Source of the DNA: Bigelowiella natans CCMP2755
Lineage: Eukaryota > Cercozoa > Chlorarachniophyceae
DNA: 64,000 nucleotides
Direction: 5' to 3'
Assembly (NCBI GenBank): GCA_000320545.1
Contig: ADNK01003252.1
Span: forward strand, 1-64,000
A program made the position numbers and the translations under genes. A model generated the notes under the pieces. The model made no database searches. It was not told the origin of the DNA and saw only the letters and a program-made list of their open reading frames with translations. Below, piece by piece: positions 34,124 through 46,023 of this stretch. Positions within the stretch are counted from its first letter, which is position 1. Each line of letters opens with the position of its first letter.

Positions 34124-36405
34124 GACAAACCACGTCATTGTCCCCCCTTGCTCCTCCAAATCCAACCGGGCTGAGCGGTGCATCCGGACCACAACCGAGC
34201 TAGCGAGGGTGCTCGCGCCATGCTCGCACATTCTCGACTGCCCCCCTCGTTCTGGGCTGAAGCAGTCAGCTGCTTCGTGCACACACTCACTCGGGTTCCG
34301 ACCCGCACGCCAGGGGGCAAATCGGCCGCTCAGTTGTGGGGCCTCTTTTCCGCCCCCAACTTCACCAAGATCCGTGCGTTTGGCTGCAAGTGCCACGTGG
34401 TCACGCCGCACCAGCTTCGCCTCAAGTCTGAAAGGTTCCTTTCTGCTTCACGGCTCGCCGTGTTCCTCGGACTCACTGAAAGTCGCTCAGGGCATCGAGT
34501 GTGCCTCGATGGGTCTCGCCGTGTCGTTTGCCGGCGACCTGTTGTCTTCCAAGAAGATTCCACTGCCCAGGGGGTTCAGCTCTTCGACAACAAGTCTTCC
34601 CCCACCAACCCTGCCCCTCCCGCCATCGTTCCTCCTTCACCTGAGAGGCCTCCTTTGGCCACGGGAGAAAGTGCAGATTCCGGCAAGGGTGCCAGTGATG
34701 CTGATGGAAGTGACCAAGTCGGCGATGATGCAGGGGATCCCACTTGCAAAAGCACAAGAATTGAAAAACCCAGGGCAACGTTCGCTCCCATGCCAACTGC
34801 GTGCTCGGCTGAGGAATCCACGGATGACCCCACACACGCTGAGGCTGTGAGAGCAGATGAAAGGAAACAATGGGACGACGACGCGTGCAGGAGAGAAATC
34901 GATGCACTCACCCGGAACGGAACTGGAGAGCAGTGCATGCCAAGGACCTCTCAGACGACGAGAGAAGGAAAGTCATGCGGAGCCGCTGGGTGCTCAAGCG
35001 GAAACGTGGATCGACTGGGAAGGTTGTCAAGTGCAAAGCGAGGCTTGTCGCCTGCGGCCACTCCCAGACGGATCCTGCCTTCAACCAGCGCTTCGCTCCC
35101 ACCATGCGCACGTCCACGCTGAGGGTGATGTTCACGATCCAGACGATGGCCAGCACAAAGCGATGGAAAATCACGGTTGCAGACGTGGACAACGCTTTCC
35201 CACACGGGAACCTGACCAGGAAGGAACACACGAAACCTCCAGTCGACTTCGGCAAGCATGTGCCTGACCACAAACGAGGCATGCTCATCCTCCTCATCAA
35301 ATCCATCTGTGGTCTCAAGAACTCTGCTGCCGTCTGGAGCCGTGCCCTTGGAGAGTTCCTGCTCGAACTGGGATTTGCAAGACTGACAAGTGATCCTGGG
35401 GTGTTCTTGTTCAATGAGAAAGGGGTGATCTGCGTGATTGGTGGCTGGGTTGATGAGTTCATCACGATGTGCAATGACGAATCCTTTCACAAGCTCACTG
35501 TCAACAAGCTCAACTCAAAGTTCGGAGTCAAGAACTTGGGGGAGCCCTCCTGGTGCCCAGGGCTCAAGGTCACCAAGCGCGATGATGGATCCTGCGCTCT
35601 GAATCAAGGAACTCTCATCGACAAGGTGCTCGGGCAAGCCGGACTCCTGGGAGCTTCGCCAGTCAGCCTTCCCATGTCGCCCAAATTGCGCTCATGCAAG
35701 TCGGGAAAAGGGGACACACGCGTCGATGGCACAAAACGTCGCAGCATTGTCGGTGGTGCCATGTGCTTGATGACGGGAACGCGCCCAGACGTCTCCTGCG
35801 CTCTCAGTGAGTTGTCTCGGTGCGTGAATGATGCATGCGAACGACACTTGGAAGCTGCACACAACCTTCTCCGCTGTTTGAAGGGAACGAAAGATCACTC
35901 TCTTCCCCTGGGCTGTGGTCCCAAAGACGAGAAAGTGACAATGGAATGCCACGTTGACGCATCTCACGCCTCGGATCTGGACACACGGAGATCGACCACG
36001 GGCCACATCATCACTCTGAACGGCTGCACGGTGATCTGGAAGAGCAAACGTCAACCCATGGTCACCCTCAGTGGCGCCGAGGCTGAATGCGTCGCGCTCA
36101 GCATGGCGATGCGAGACGTGATGTCATTGAAGTCTTTCCTCGAGGAATGCAGCGTTGTTCGCCTGAAGGAACCATCAGTGATTTTCGAGGACAATCAAGC
36201 AGTCATCAAAATGTCAAGTTCCACATGGACAACCCCAAGGGCTCGCCACATGGACATCCGCTGTTGTCACGTCAGAGAGCTCGTGGGTTTGGGAGCTCAC
36301 GAACTCCGCTGCATTCGAATCTCAGACCAACTGGCAGACGCCATCACCAAAGCTGCCAACAAGGAGGCTGTCTTGAAATTTCTGCGCCATGTCTTCAAGG
36401 TGTGA
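34124..36405 (+). pseudogene. Integrase end, reverse transcriptase and RNase H of the older Copia
   Basis: It continues the integrase read at 27,450 in phase (SNRAERCIRTTTELARV), shifts frame near 34,180, and runs ARAMLAHSRLPPSFWAEAV to about 34,920, where a second shift leads into the 34,870-36,405 frame. That frame holds RT (DVDNAFPHGN near 35,180; box WVDEF near 35,449 in place of YVDD, so both the Tyr and the second catalytic Asp are changed) and RNase H (HVDASHASD near 35,950, SGAEAECVALS), ending at a TGA. The Asp-to-Glu change predicts a weak or dead polymerase. No tyrosine is present in the 511-codon RT/RNase H frame, and the only TA I noticed is in CTAG near 34,200. Confidence 0.8.
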
Positions 36406-36513
36406 TGCGGAGATGTGCACTTTGCAGTCCTCACTTTTCACCTGCGATCCAAGGTGTTTTTCGACGCATGGACTGCGGATTTGCTCAGTTCCATTTCCGC
36501 AAGGGGAGAATTG

Positions 36514-36731
36514 GCATCAGACATGTGCGCGAATTGCTTTGATTCGGAGAGCTCCAACAATGGACATCTGTGACATTCACCAGCTGAGGGGATTTGCAGC
36601 AGGGGCTTCCGGCATTGCCGGGGGGCCGCCCCAAACAATTCACCGGCATGCATGCTTCAGGTGAAATTGGCCAAGATGCATGCACACGGCTGATCAAACG
36701 GTCATCAAAAGATCACAATCCAAACAACCAT
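36514..36731 (+). repeat. Right LTR-like repeat of the older Copia
   Basis: 218 bp matching 24,065-24,282; preceded by a polypurine tract at 36,501-36,510. Confidence 0.75.
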
Positions 36732-36815
36732 CTGTTGGACAATGTCTCCTCCCACACACCCGATGATTTGAACCTGTCACGCAGAAGGTTGTCCAAACTG
36801 CAAAAAAACAAAGTG

Positions 36816-37238
36816 TCAGTTTCGTTTGAAGGTGAATTTCAAACGCAAAGCGCAAAAACCTGTTGTCAGGTTGTGAACCACTTTCACCTTCCGAATCAGA
36901 ACCATCATTGTCACTGTCTTCACCATGGTCGTCAGAAGGGATGTCCTCCTGGCCTCGTTTTCCCACAAACCTTCGTCGCACCTCCCTGTGGCTGGGAAGT
37001 GGGGTTTGGGGTCTGATTCGTCGTCCGTCTCTTCTGAGATGTTGTTTTCCGTGACATTCCAAGACATCATGGCCGGAGGTTCATTGCGTTTTCCACTTGC
37101 TGCGCGGCTGGGCTGTTTTCTTCCACCCTTCTGGTCAGCCATCACTCCATGCACGTGTCGGTTCAAGAATTCGAGTGTGTCCAAATCCACGAAAGTCCAT
37201 GCAAAGTCAAGAAGTCCATCAACGTGAATGGAAGACAA
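36816..37238 (-). other. Possible acidic N-terminus of a TE protein (unidentified)
   Basis: Minus-strand frames here read ETDDESDPKPHFP and, one frame over, SDDHGEDSDNDGSDSEGES. Such acidic, Ser-rich starts are common in transposon-encoded proteins, but no family is recognised and a frameshift separates the two. It may just be open because the DNA lacks TA. Confidence 0.2.
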
Positions 37239-38179
37239 GCTTCAGCACTCCTGCGCCAGTTCAGCAGCACACCTTCTGCACTCTTGAGAGGAAGACGCGA
37301 CGTCAGAGAATTCTCAATTCCAGTTCACACCCAAATCGTCATGAGCATGAGAACAATGATGGGCACTTTCATGAGTGAAACAAACTGGGACGTGGAAAAG
37401 ATCGTGGAGCTCTCTCGCACAGGACGAAGATGCGTGAACTTGGCATTGCCAGTCTTCGGTGGCAGGAAGGTTCAACCTTGCGTCTGTGCCATGTGCATGG
37501 AATTGCCATTGCAACCAGCAGTGGATTTCCATGAATTCTGCAGAAAGAACTCAATGCCCTGCGATGCCACCCCTGTGTGTGTGCTCAGAACAGCGAGCAC
37601 TTGAATGAAAACATCAAAGAAATTGAACGAGAGACACCTGCCCACGTTCACATGGATGGCACGTCTTCTTTGAACACTCTTGGCCACGTGAACTCAATGT
37701 GTGTTCTTCCATTGACACACGAACATCTCACCAAGGACTGCTCACTTCAAGAAGAGTTGTTGACAGACAAAGAGCTCTTGGAATGTCAGACCAAGTTGAC
37801 CAACAGGACACTGCCGGAGGGAGACAATCACTGTGCAAGCTGCGGTTGCAAACTGCACTCGCATGTTTGCGTCAAGATGTGTGGCCATCCTTGGACACCT
37901 GCAATCGTGCGAATGATGGATTCGGGTGTCAAAGATGACGAAGTCAAGGTGTTGTCATTTTCTCCGGAAGCTCTTGCTGCTTTGACACGTGTTGCTGTGG
38001 ATGAAGATGTCGCTCCACAGGAACAGGAGGTTGTGAAGATCAGGAATCCTTCCACGCTTCAAGCTGAAGTCAGGGCTGACAGGACCAAGTTCAAGAAGTC
38101 CAAGGTGTCTTCTGCTCGCAGAAAAGCGTCCAAAAAAGAAAGAAGTGATGTGCATTTTGATGCATTGCGCGCGCCTTGA
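37149..38179 (+). CDS. Unidentified TE-associated protein, frameshifted
   Basis: Two overlapping plus frames (37,149-37,604 and 37,577-38,179) look like one protein broken by a shift near 37,580: both keep non-random residues such as paired cysteines (CVCAMCMELP; CASCGCKLHSHVCVKMCGHPW) and a basic C-terminal tail (KFKKSKVSSARRKASKKERS). The Cys/His pattern suggests a zinc-binding fold. No tyrosine and no TA are seen. It lies between the older Copia and a LINE tail, so a cargo or transposase fragment is likely. Function unknown. Confidence 0.4.
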
Positions 38180-39800
38180 ATGCCTGCAATGTCATTTGAT
38201 TTTGATCAGCACGCATCGCACATGTCAGGCGATTTTCACGTCATTTTGACGCATGCAAACAGATGCTGCTGCTGTTCACAGTGCGTGCGTGGCATCAAAT
38301 GGTTGCGAACAAGTCCCAGAAACATTGTGCACGCTGCTGAACGCGCTTGGTCGCGCGCAAAGCTTCCAAATGCATGTTCTGGCGATTCGTTGCAGGTTTG
38401 ACGGAGCTGTGGACGCTCAGCCAAGCTGCAGATGCTGCAGGTGTGTTCTGTGATCACACACATCGCAATGTGAAGCGCTGCACGCACCCGCGCACGCGCA
38501 CAACTCGCCTTTTGCGCTGCAGCAAAAAGTCACCGGGTTTGACCGCGGCGAGTTGTGTCGCCATGCTGGTCGTCCTTTCTGGCTTTCATTCGATTCGCGC
38601 TGGCACACCCGCTTCAGCACAACCAGCGACAAACGAACGCATCACAGACCAGAAACTCGCATTCTTCATCGCACTCATCTTCGTTTGTGTGTCCCATTGT
38701 CGTTGCCCGTTGCATCGGGCGCTCTAGCGCTCAAGCTAGCTAGTTGGCCGGGTCGAGTTGCGCAGCCACAGCAGCTAGCACAGCCAAATCCTGCTCGGGA
38801 AACGTGCTAGCTGAGGCTGCGCGGACTTGGGGACTGCTGACTGTGCAACAACAACCAGCAAAAGTGAGGCAGCCACCTGTGGACCGCTGGACCGTGCGAA
38901 CTGGCACAACGCTAGCAAAGTGAGCTCAAGGGGACGACGTGCACGACGACTTGTTCAGAAGCACCAACAGCAAAACTTTGCTAGTTTGATCCGAAGTCGA
39001 ATCACCAATTTTTGCGCTGACCCAGTGGCGTTTGATTTTGACCTTCAGCCAGTGGTGAAACAACCTGGCAATGCTGGAAAGTGCTGGAGTGCAGCGGATC
39101 AAACGAAAGAGTGGCGGCGCACGTGCACACGTGTGCAGACGTGCAAATTCACAACGCACGCACGTGCACCACAGCGGCGCGCTAGCGCGTGCAATCGAGG
39201 TCTCATCGCGGGAAACTGCGATTCTGCGAATTGAAGGTCACAGGCAAAAAATCTCAAGTGCAAAGCATTGCGAACACCCAGTTTCACATCGAGTTGTCAG
39301 TTCGATTGCAAGGTGATGGCTGGATCGGATTGGGGCGCATCAGAAGTCCCAGAGTCATCTGCGTCACGATGATGGTGCCATGCGACATCGGGCTTGCCCG
39401 GCAGAGCTGGAGAGACAAACCTGGAAACGGATGGAACGTGAACGTGGGTTCAAACCTCTTTGCAACGTGCACCGTCAGATCGTTTGCAAGCCGTTTGTCC
39501 GTTTTTTGGAATGAAACAATGAATTTGATGAAGACTGGACTAGACCTAGAAACAATGAAACAATGATGAAAAACTGCATTTCCAAAGTGTTGCAAGACAC
39601 TTGCAGCGTGCAAAATGCAGTGCCTCGAACTGGTTTCAGTGAGGACTGTGACTAGCAAATCAACTAGCTGGTTTGCCAAAATGGCATGACTTGGTCATTG
39701 AGAAGCAATGACATTGGCAGCAAAATTCTGACGGCGCAAGACCTCCACTCTGAGCAAAAACTTCCTGAAGGCCATGTCCACATGACGATCTACGATTGGA
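38180..39800. other. Non-coding transposon-derived DNA with TA only in CTAG
   Basis: No protein family is seen. The phrase (G)TTTGAC(C/G)G(A/C)G recurs at about 38,398 and 38,537, and again in island 3 (43,187 and 43,552), showing that the two islands share a repeat. Of the TAs I could find in this stretch, all but one (CTAC near 39,792) lie in CTAG. Confidence 0.6.
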
Positions 39801-40019
39801 TCATCTGAGGGGGCCCCCAGCAGAATTTTTGGTTTTGGAGGAGTCTGGAGCGTCAAAGAATGAAGAGTGGAGGGAAGAAGCTGAACTCAGAGCTGATCTC
39901 ATGTGCGAGAGAAGCTTGCATCTCTCTGCATTCAAGTGAGTGCAATGATGGATGAGGTGGTTGACACTTTGAACAACTTCAGAATTGCAAAGAGGACACA
40001 CCGAGAAAGAGGGGGGCAA
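39801..40019 (-). pseudogene. LINE ORF2 C-terminal zinc motif, 5'-truncated
   Basis: The minus strand encodes CPLCNSEVVQSVNHLIHHC followed by an Arg-rich segment (LNAERCKLL). This Cys-X2-Cys...His-X4-Cys pattern is typical of the extreme C-terminus of non-LTR retrotransposon polymerases. Nothing upstream is recognisable as RT, so it is a truncated insertion. It marks the right edge of island 2; TA-replete host DNA begins near 40,070. Confidence 0.6.
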
Positions 40020-40622
40020 GTTGCAAATTTTAGCCCTGTGTTCCTCAGTTTCGCAAGTCTAGATCTACAGCTACACGTAGCACATTGCAAAGTACGAAAC
40101 AGTGCTTTACTCGTAGAAGAGTGGAGCGGCCGATTGACTGCAAACTAGTGGATTTTGTAGGCGCGACAACGCTTTTCGATGATTGGACACTAAGGAATTA
40201 CATGTCTTGAGCTAAATCTAGCTGTTATGAATTTCCTTCGGGAGATCAAGCTTTGATTCCAAGAAAAACGATGAGATCTTTGAAGTGCGACAACGATTTA
40301 GGTGAAATTTGACTACACAAAATAGCATGCATTTTGGACATGTGGTTTAATAGTCGACCGACCGACCGTTAGAATTGAAATCCTGCCTGAAGGAAATCAC
40401 AAATCAGCGGATCTGACAAATCAAGATGCACGAAGGCTTGCTTGTGAGCACCATTTTTTTTGTTCCACGATCAATACCACTAACCCTATCGACTACAGGA
40501 CACCTAAATTTGCCTTCCTCTCACCTCTTTTCTCATCAAGCCTGCGTGTCACGTCATACAACCGTCTTTGCCCATGGCTTCGGTTTCAGTGATGATTGTT
40601 TTTGTGATCTATTTTTTTAAAG

Positions 40623-42056
40623 TTCATCGCAATCAGCGGGATCTCGGCCGTCTGGATTCCCGGGGATTCAACTGGAACCGTACTCACATCCGAATTCACA
40701 ACAGAAAATCAGGTATGTTGTCATGATCACATAGATTCTTCGCAAAACATAAAAGAAAGAAATGAAATTTTTATCTAGGAACGCAACTTCGAGAATGTGA
40801 CCTCGGTTGAGAAGGGTGGGATAGGAGACAACATGTTCAACTTCGTCGAGACTGTACCAGCGAAATGTAGCCCCACCAATAAGTGTGGGTTGATCATGGA
40901 CATCCACGGGGCGAAGATGAATGCAAAGATGCAGGAGCAAAGTACTCACATCTTAAAATACGGCGACGATTACATCAACATTCGCCCTCAGATAAGCACC
41001 ATGAATTGGATGACGGACCACTTTGAAGGATTGCACATCGTAGAAGCTTACCTCCGGAAAGCAGTTACAAAGCATGCTGCTATACTCGACACAAGCAGGA
41101 TTCACGTCACCGGATTTTCTATGGGAGGATTCATGGCTTTCAATCTTCTCTGCCTAGCGTCTGACATCATCTGCTCGATTGCGTCCGTTGCTGTACCTCC
41201 TGATGGCGTCTACTCATCCGGCGTTGGATATGTTATGCCTGGGTTTGTACTCAACCCGTCTGCACGTGGATATAAGAATTGTTTCGTGGATGGCAGTGGC
41301 CCTAATTTCAAGAGGTCCATCATGTATCAACAGGGCAAGTACGACATTTTCTTCAGCCCTGCCTCATTCAGCAAGAATGTGGCTAGCATGAAAGAGCTCT
41401 ATGGCCTCACAGGCAGCGGCGAGAAGCTGAACAAGGGCCAGGGAGTCGACTGGACTCGGTACAGCAAAGAGGATGTCAACATTGAGACGGCTATGTACGA
41501 CTTCAACACCTCTCTCTCTGGGGCAGGATGGCCTCCCGGAACAACTTGGTATTACCGCGGACACTGCATCCCCAGCAAAATGCAGTCTGGAGACCCAAAC
41601 AGTGGCACGAACTGCGGGAATGAGCATGGGTACAACTGGGGCAAGGAGGTGGTAAATTTCTTCAAGGCCAACCACTGCAAAATTCAATCCAGTGCCACCC
41701 ACAACCATGGACGGAAACTAGGCAATGGCTGTCCCGAACAGATGCCTCACCGATACCCTGGTGTGAATTATCGTTGCTTCAAGGAGGTCTGGTCGGGCGA
41801 GAGCTGCAATGTTGACCCTAATCAGAGCGTGGACCCGCCGTGTATCTACGCTCCAAGAGTTTGTAATTCAACGTCCAACCATGGCAAAAAGCTTGCCAAT
41901 GGTTGTCCTAAGCAGATGCCGTACCGCTATCCCAACAACAACCGATGTTTCGCTAAGATTTGGGAAGGGAAGACATGCAACGTGAATCCCGAAGCGGACC
42001 CTCTTCCCCAACAGAAATTCGATTTGAAGTGTTGCTATGACAGTTATCTTGATTGA
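40623..42056 (+). CDS. Alpha/beta-hydrolase esterase (PHB-depolymerase/feruloyl-esterase-like) with Cys-rich repeats
   Basis: Exon 40,623-40,712 (acceptor tttttttaaag; SGISAVWIPGDSTGTVLTSE) is spliced (CAG|gtatgt ... ttatctag|GAA) to exon 40,779-42,056 in phase 0, giving at least 455 residues ending CCYDSYLD and TGA. An oxyanion-type turn MDIHGA and nucleophile elbow GFSMGG (Gly-X-Ser-X-Gly, near 41,110) are followed by GHCIPSK and EHGYNWGKEVVNFF, the usual closing His region of the PHB-depolymerase/LpqC esterase family. Two C-terminal Cys repeats follow (GNGCPEQMPHRYP...CNVDP; ANGCPKQMPYRYP...CNVNP), perhaps for cell-wall or carbohydrate binding. Many cysteines imply secretion; a signal exon upstream (perhaps from 40,426) is not proven. 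Tyrosine use is normal. Confidence 0.8.
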
Positions 42057-42249
42057 TATGTTCCATATCTGCATCCAGTGCACGAGATATACCTTTTTGT
42101 TGTTTGTGCTGTGTGTATGAACACATTTATTGTAACATGTTCAACTTTTCTCTCAAATCCCCATTGCTCAATTAATGCACAGCATTTATACCTTCATCAG
42201 TACATTTTGACTTTTCATTAAATTCTACATGCTTGTGCGTGTGAGAGTG

Positions 42250-43840
42250 AGCTAGAAAGAGGGAGAGAGATTCACAAGAAAATCGTTCCATCTTTTGTGC
42301 TGTTCCAGTGTTGCTGTGTTGCTTGATCGATGCAACGGTGTTGTCGTGTCTGGATGAGCTTGCTAGCTTGGCAGAACAATGCACACTTGCCTCAAGCCTG
42401 AGAACGACCCGAATGCTGCTTGTGAGTCAGCAAACACGTTCTTGCCAAGGAGTGCATGCGACGGAATTCTGAAGCACTTTTTGGTGCAGTTTTCACAGTG
42501 AACATTCAAGTTGAACAGTCACAAGGTCCACTGCTTCTCAAACTCAGACCTTCCAAGCAAGTTGACACCGGAACGGTGCCTCCAGGCCACCTGGAACACC
42601 ACAACGACACGAGCATTGTCCAATGAAGGATTCCCGTTCGATGTGCGATGTGTGCCTAGCTCAGAAATGGTGAAATGCACGTTTGTCGCTGATGCCAGAA
42701 ATCCGGACGGAACACTCGTTTTGGCATTTGACCAATCTGGCAATGTCTGCGAGGTGGGTTGAGGACACGATGGTCCAAAAGTTGCAATTTCAGATTTCAT
42801 CAACGTGTTGCACGAATCTCTTGAAATTTCGTCACTTTCACACTTTTTGAAATTTTCCATGTGATGCAATGGACGTTGGATTTGCTCGCATTTCTTTGAA
42901 ATTTTTCGTGCATGCAAAGATTGGTTGAATGCACGCGCAAAAGCACTCAAAGTGTGGCAGAGAACAAACGCTTTGCGTGCATCCTCTGCACAACGGGTGT
43001 GAATTTTCACACTTTGCGTGCTCTCTGAGGCCTCAAAAATGGACATCAGGGCCAACGTTTCGGTCATTTTTTGAGGTTTGGCCATCGGACAAGTTCTGAT
43101 GACTTTTTCTTGACCAACTTCAACTGCTTGTGCTTCAAAGCGCGTCGCAAAGCGCTGCACTGTTCACAACCCCGTCGTTGCCGGGTTTGACGGAGCTGTG
43201 TCAAAATTCAATTTTTGACCGACAGACAGAAACGACCAAACTAGCGCAGCAGAAAAACGTGTCATTTTCGAAGGCCAAAAACGCTGTTTTGCGAATGCGA
43301 AAAATGCAATGCTTTTGGAGGCAAGAGTTGCAAGCAACGTGCGCTGCAGTGGTGTTTTGAATGCGCAAGCGCAGCGCGTGCGCACACGCCCATTCAGCTG
43401 TCTAGCTAGCTAGCCATGCGCTGATCACATGTGCTGCACACAAAAATTCCTGGCCAGCTTCGTGCGAACACATCTCACTTTCTCACCACGCGCTGAAGCT
43501 TCTAATTGCTTTCAAAAGCTCGCGCTTGCTCAAGCACAAAACTTGTCACAGATTTGACCGAGCTGTCTAGCTGAGAATCATGCACGCATCGCAATGGCTG
43601 CCTGTCATTGCACCAGCAGGGCGACCAAATGATTGTGTGTGCTGCACGTGCGAGCCACAGCAGCTGGCAAGATTTCTAGATTTGAGCACGTTGCGGGCAT
43701 GCTAGCATCTAGGCATGGCTACGCACTTGTGTGGCGCATGCATGCTAGTGTGCAGTGTGCACATCGATCACAATTTCACATCAGGCACAAATCGTCAAGT
43801 CTAGAAGCAAGGACTACAATTCACGTCTCTAGCGTCTATC
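42250..43840. other. Transposon island 3 (TA only in CTAG)
   Basis: About 1.6 kb sharing repeat phrases with 38,180-39,600 (TTTGACGGAGCTGT near 43,187). A frame at 42,511-42,762 (CFSNSDLPSKLTPERC...FDVRCVPSSEMVKCTFVADA) looks non-random but is unidentified. I found more than a dozen TAs in 42,250-43,770, all but one in CTAG. Between 42,060 and 42,250 lies the 3' flank of the esterase gene, with nothing notable. Confidence 0.6.
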
Positions 43841-44474
43841 TTGGTTAGCTGGTATTAGCGAACACGTTGTATTTTCCATGCATATTGATATTCTCCCGGC
43901 CACAAACGCATGAGGATCAACATGTTGCACCTAAAGAGGCTCACACTTCCAAAACACGCATACATGCCAACCATGTACACTTTTATGCCAACAACATTGT
44001 CTGAATTACGAGCATCCTCACTAATTCGCTACTACTACTAATTTACTACTACTCATTCACGATACTTTAATTATTTCCTCACAGTGATGCGAGCAGGCTC
44101 CTCGATCGTTGTGTTACGGAACAAAAGTTTTAATTGACTTGTTGATACTTGTATTGGCCACCTCTCTCCCTCCTTGGGACTCCAGTGGGAGTAACACCAC
44201 CACACATTGAACCACATATCAACCGAATTCCTTTCAAATGACAACACAAAGACAAAAATGACGAAAGAATTTGTTATTCAAATTGCATTTATATCCTTTT
44301 ATAAGAAAAGACACAAAAGAATAAGCAACGCACAAAGTGTTGAATCATGATATATTAGTAATCAAATTCTATATTTGTTCCTAACAATGATGTTGCCTTC
44401 TTTCTACTGAAGCATTTTGTAGAACGCAAACTTTTTATCATTAAAGGAAAAAAATCATACAAAATTTGTCGTAT

Positions 44475-44880
44475 GAATCGACCTGCAACGAAACCACTTC
44501 CTTGTCCAAGATGACCACCAACATTTGCTCCAAGATTTGTGATGGCGACCTACAAATGGTGGCATTTCGTAATAATCTTTAAAATCACAACTTAAAATCC
44601 ATGTTGCTCACACCAAAAACTGATTTAACCAAAATTAAAGAAAAATCAGAAATTGTGTAATGTTTTCCGTGCGACTTGTGCTAATTCGTCGACGCAACGC
44701 CTTGTGGCAACCACTAACTATGTGTTGTTCAACGTTGCTTATCATCCTAACTCATCCATCATCATTATCATCATCACCATCATCATTATCATCATCATCA
44801 CATATTATCTTATCTTACCTGGCATTTTCGTTGGTGAGCAGCAACTTCTAGCATCATATTCAAAATTCCCTATTGTTGAG
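44475..44880 (-). CDS. Possible exons ILNMMLEVAAHQRKCQ and VAITNLGANVGGHLGQ
   Basis: Minus-strand segments at about 44,820-44,870 (acceptor tag, donor CAG|GTAAGA) and 44,486-44,555 (acceptor ttgtag, donor CAG|GTCGAT) join in phase to give a plausible peptide. They may be the last exons of the coiled-coil gene upstream, or a separate gene. No family is recognised. From 43,900 to 44,470 nothing coding is seen. Confidence 0.35.
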
Positions 44881-44936
44881 AAAAACAACAAAATATTTGG
44901 ATAATAAAATTATAGGTAGTGTATTACATGTTCCTT

Positions 44937-45357
44937 CTTCTTCTTCTTCTTCTTCTTCTTCTTCTTCTGCATGATTGATTGGTTGATTGATTGATTGATT
45001 GATTGATATCACTACTATCTTAATAATAATAACTGTACTTCTAAGTCCATCTTTATTGCCCTTGCTACTTCTTCTGGCGAATTTGCAATTTTCTTCTTCT
45101 TTTTCGTCTCTTTTTGATCAAATAAGTCTACACCACCACGGCTCCTATATTAACAAACGATATCATCAGCACCACATTATTTTAGATCAGAGAGGTAGGT
45201 ATTGCTGACGAAACTTAATAGCATCAACATCTATCCCCTCTGTAGCTACTTCTACTGCTTCTTCTTCTTCTTCTTCTTCTTCTCTATGCCTGTTTCTGCT
45301 TATCAGTAAGTAATTAACTTCACAGCTAGTAGCAGTAGCAGTAGCAGCAGCAGCAAC

Positions 45358-45388
<31 letters not shown>

Positions 45389-45432
45389 ATAGTCCCATAC
45401 AATCTAGCTGCTCTGCCCCCCTCTCCCTCTCC

Positions 45433-45466
<34 letters not shown>

Positions 45467-45480
45467 TGTAACAGCTGCCA
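44937..45480. repeat. TTC, GATT, CTT, AGT and CT microsatellites
   Basis: (TTC)n at 44,937-44,967, (GATT)n at about 44,972-45,006, (CTT)n near 45,259-45,284, (AGT)n near 45,358-45,389, poly-C and (CT)n at 45,429-45,466. Confidence 0.9.
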
Positions 45481-45759
45481 CGTCCCTTAATCCGTTATCC
45501 GTTCGTCATTCTGATACGAACGGATACGTACTAATACGCACTGGTACTACATACTAATGCACATGATGATCATGCACTTAACAAAGGTAGAACCTCTTAT
45601 CACCACCAGCAGCAGCAACCTCAGATGCTGGTATGATGATGCTATCGTTGCTATCATTGCCATTATCGACGAAAGTCCCGCCTGCTGCTGCTGCTACTAG
45701 TGGTTTTGATGAAGAAGTAGTATCTTTAACTGGTTGTCTGTGTGATTGTGGTGCAGAGC

Positions 45760-45791
<32 letters not shown>

Positions 45792-45980
45792 AATGAGAAA
45801 GGAGAAGTACTAAGCAGCGTGCGAGTAGATAAAACTAATTTACAGTTATTTAGTATTTACACCATCTACCAATTCACCGATGTCGTCATAATCAATCAAT
45901 CAGCAGCAAAATCAATCCATTTACCATTTGATGATGATGCTAGTTGATGATGATGATGATATGATTATTAATAGCATATT

Positions 45981-46023
<43 letters not shown>

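Larger units (their letters stand above)
24065..36731 (+). mobile_element. Older Copia-like LTR retrotransposon, split by a nested element
   Basis: Two 218-bp direct repeats (24,065-24,282 and 36,514-36,731) that differ at only two positions flank gag, protease, integrase, reverse transcriptase and RNase H in the Copia order (integrase before RT). A purine tract (AAGGGGAGAA, 36,501-36,510) sits just before the right repeat, as a polypurine primer site would. I could not find a clear TG...CA edge or a target duplication. The body is interrupted at 27,450 by the younger Copia and around 25,970-26,725 by a repeat-rich insertion, and it carries several frameshifts, so it is not autonomous as it stands. 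Confidence 0.8.
21700..40070. other. Transposon island 2 (TA-depleted)
   Basis: About 18 kb without microsatellites and with almost no TA. Between about 21,950 and 24,060 all eight TAs I found are in CTAG. It contains the nested Copia pair, unidentified repeat DNA on both sides, and a LINE tail at 39,801-40,019. Open frames overlap on both strands simply because TAA and TAG cannot occur; most are not genes. From 22,000 to 24,060 no coding family is recognised; repeated phrases include CGCTTTGTTCATTGTTCATT at about 21,988 and 22,085. Confidence 0.8.

Noticed and set aside
24059..36740. Target site duplication and TG...CA ends for the older Copia
   Set aside because: I looked around both 218-bp repeats and found no matching 4-6 bp flanks; the edges are therefore reported only as the limits of identity.
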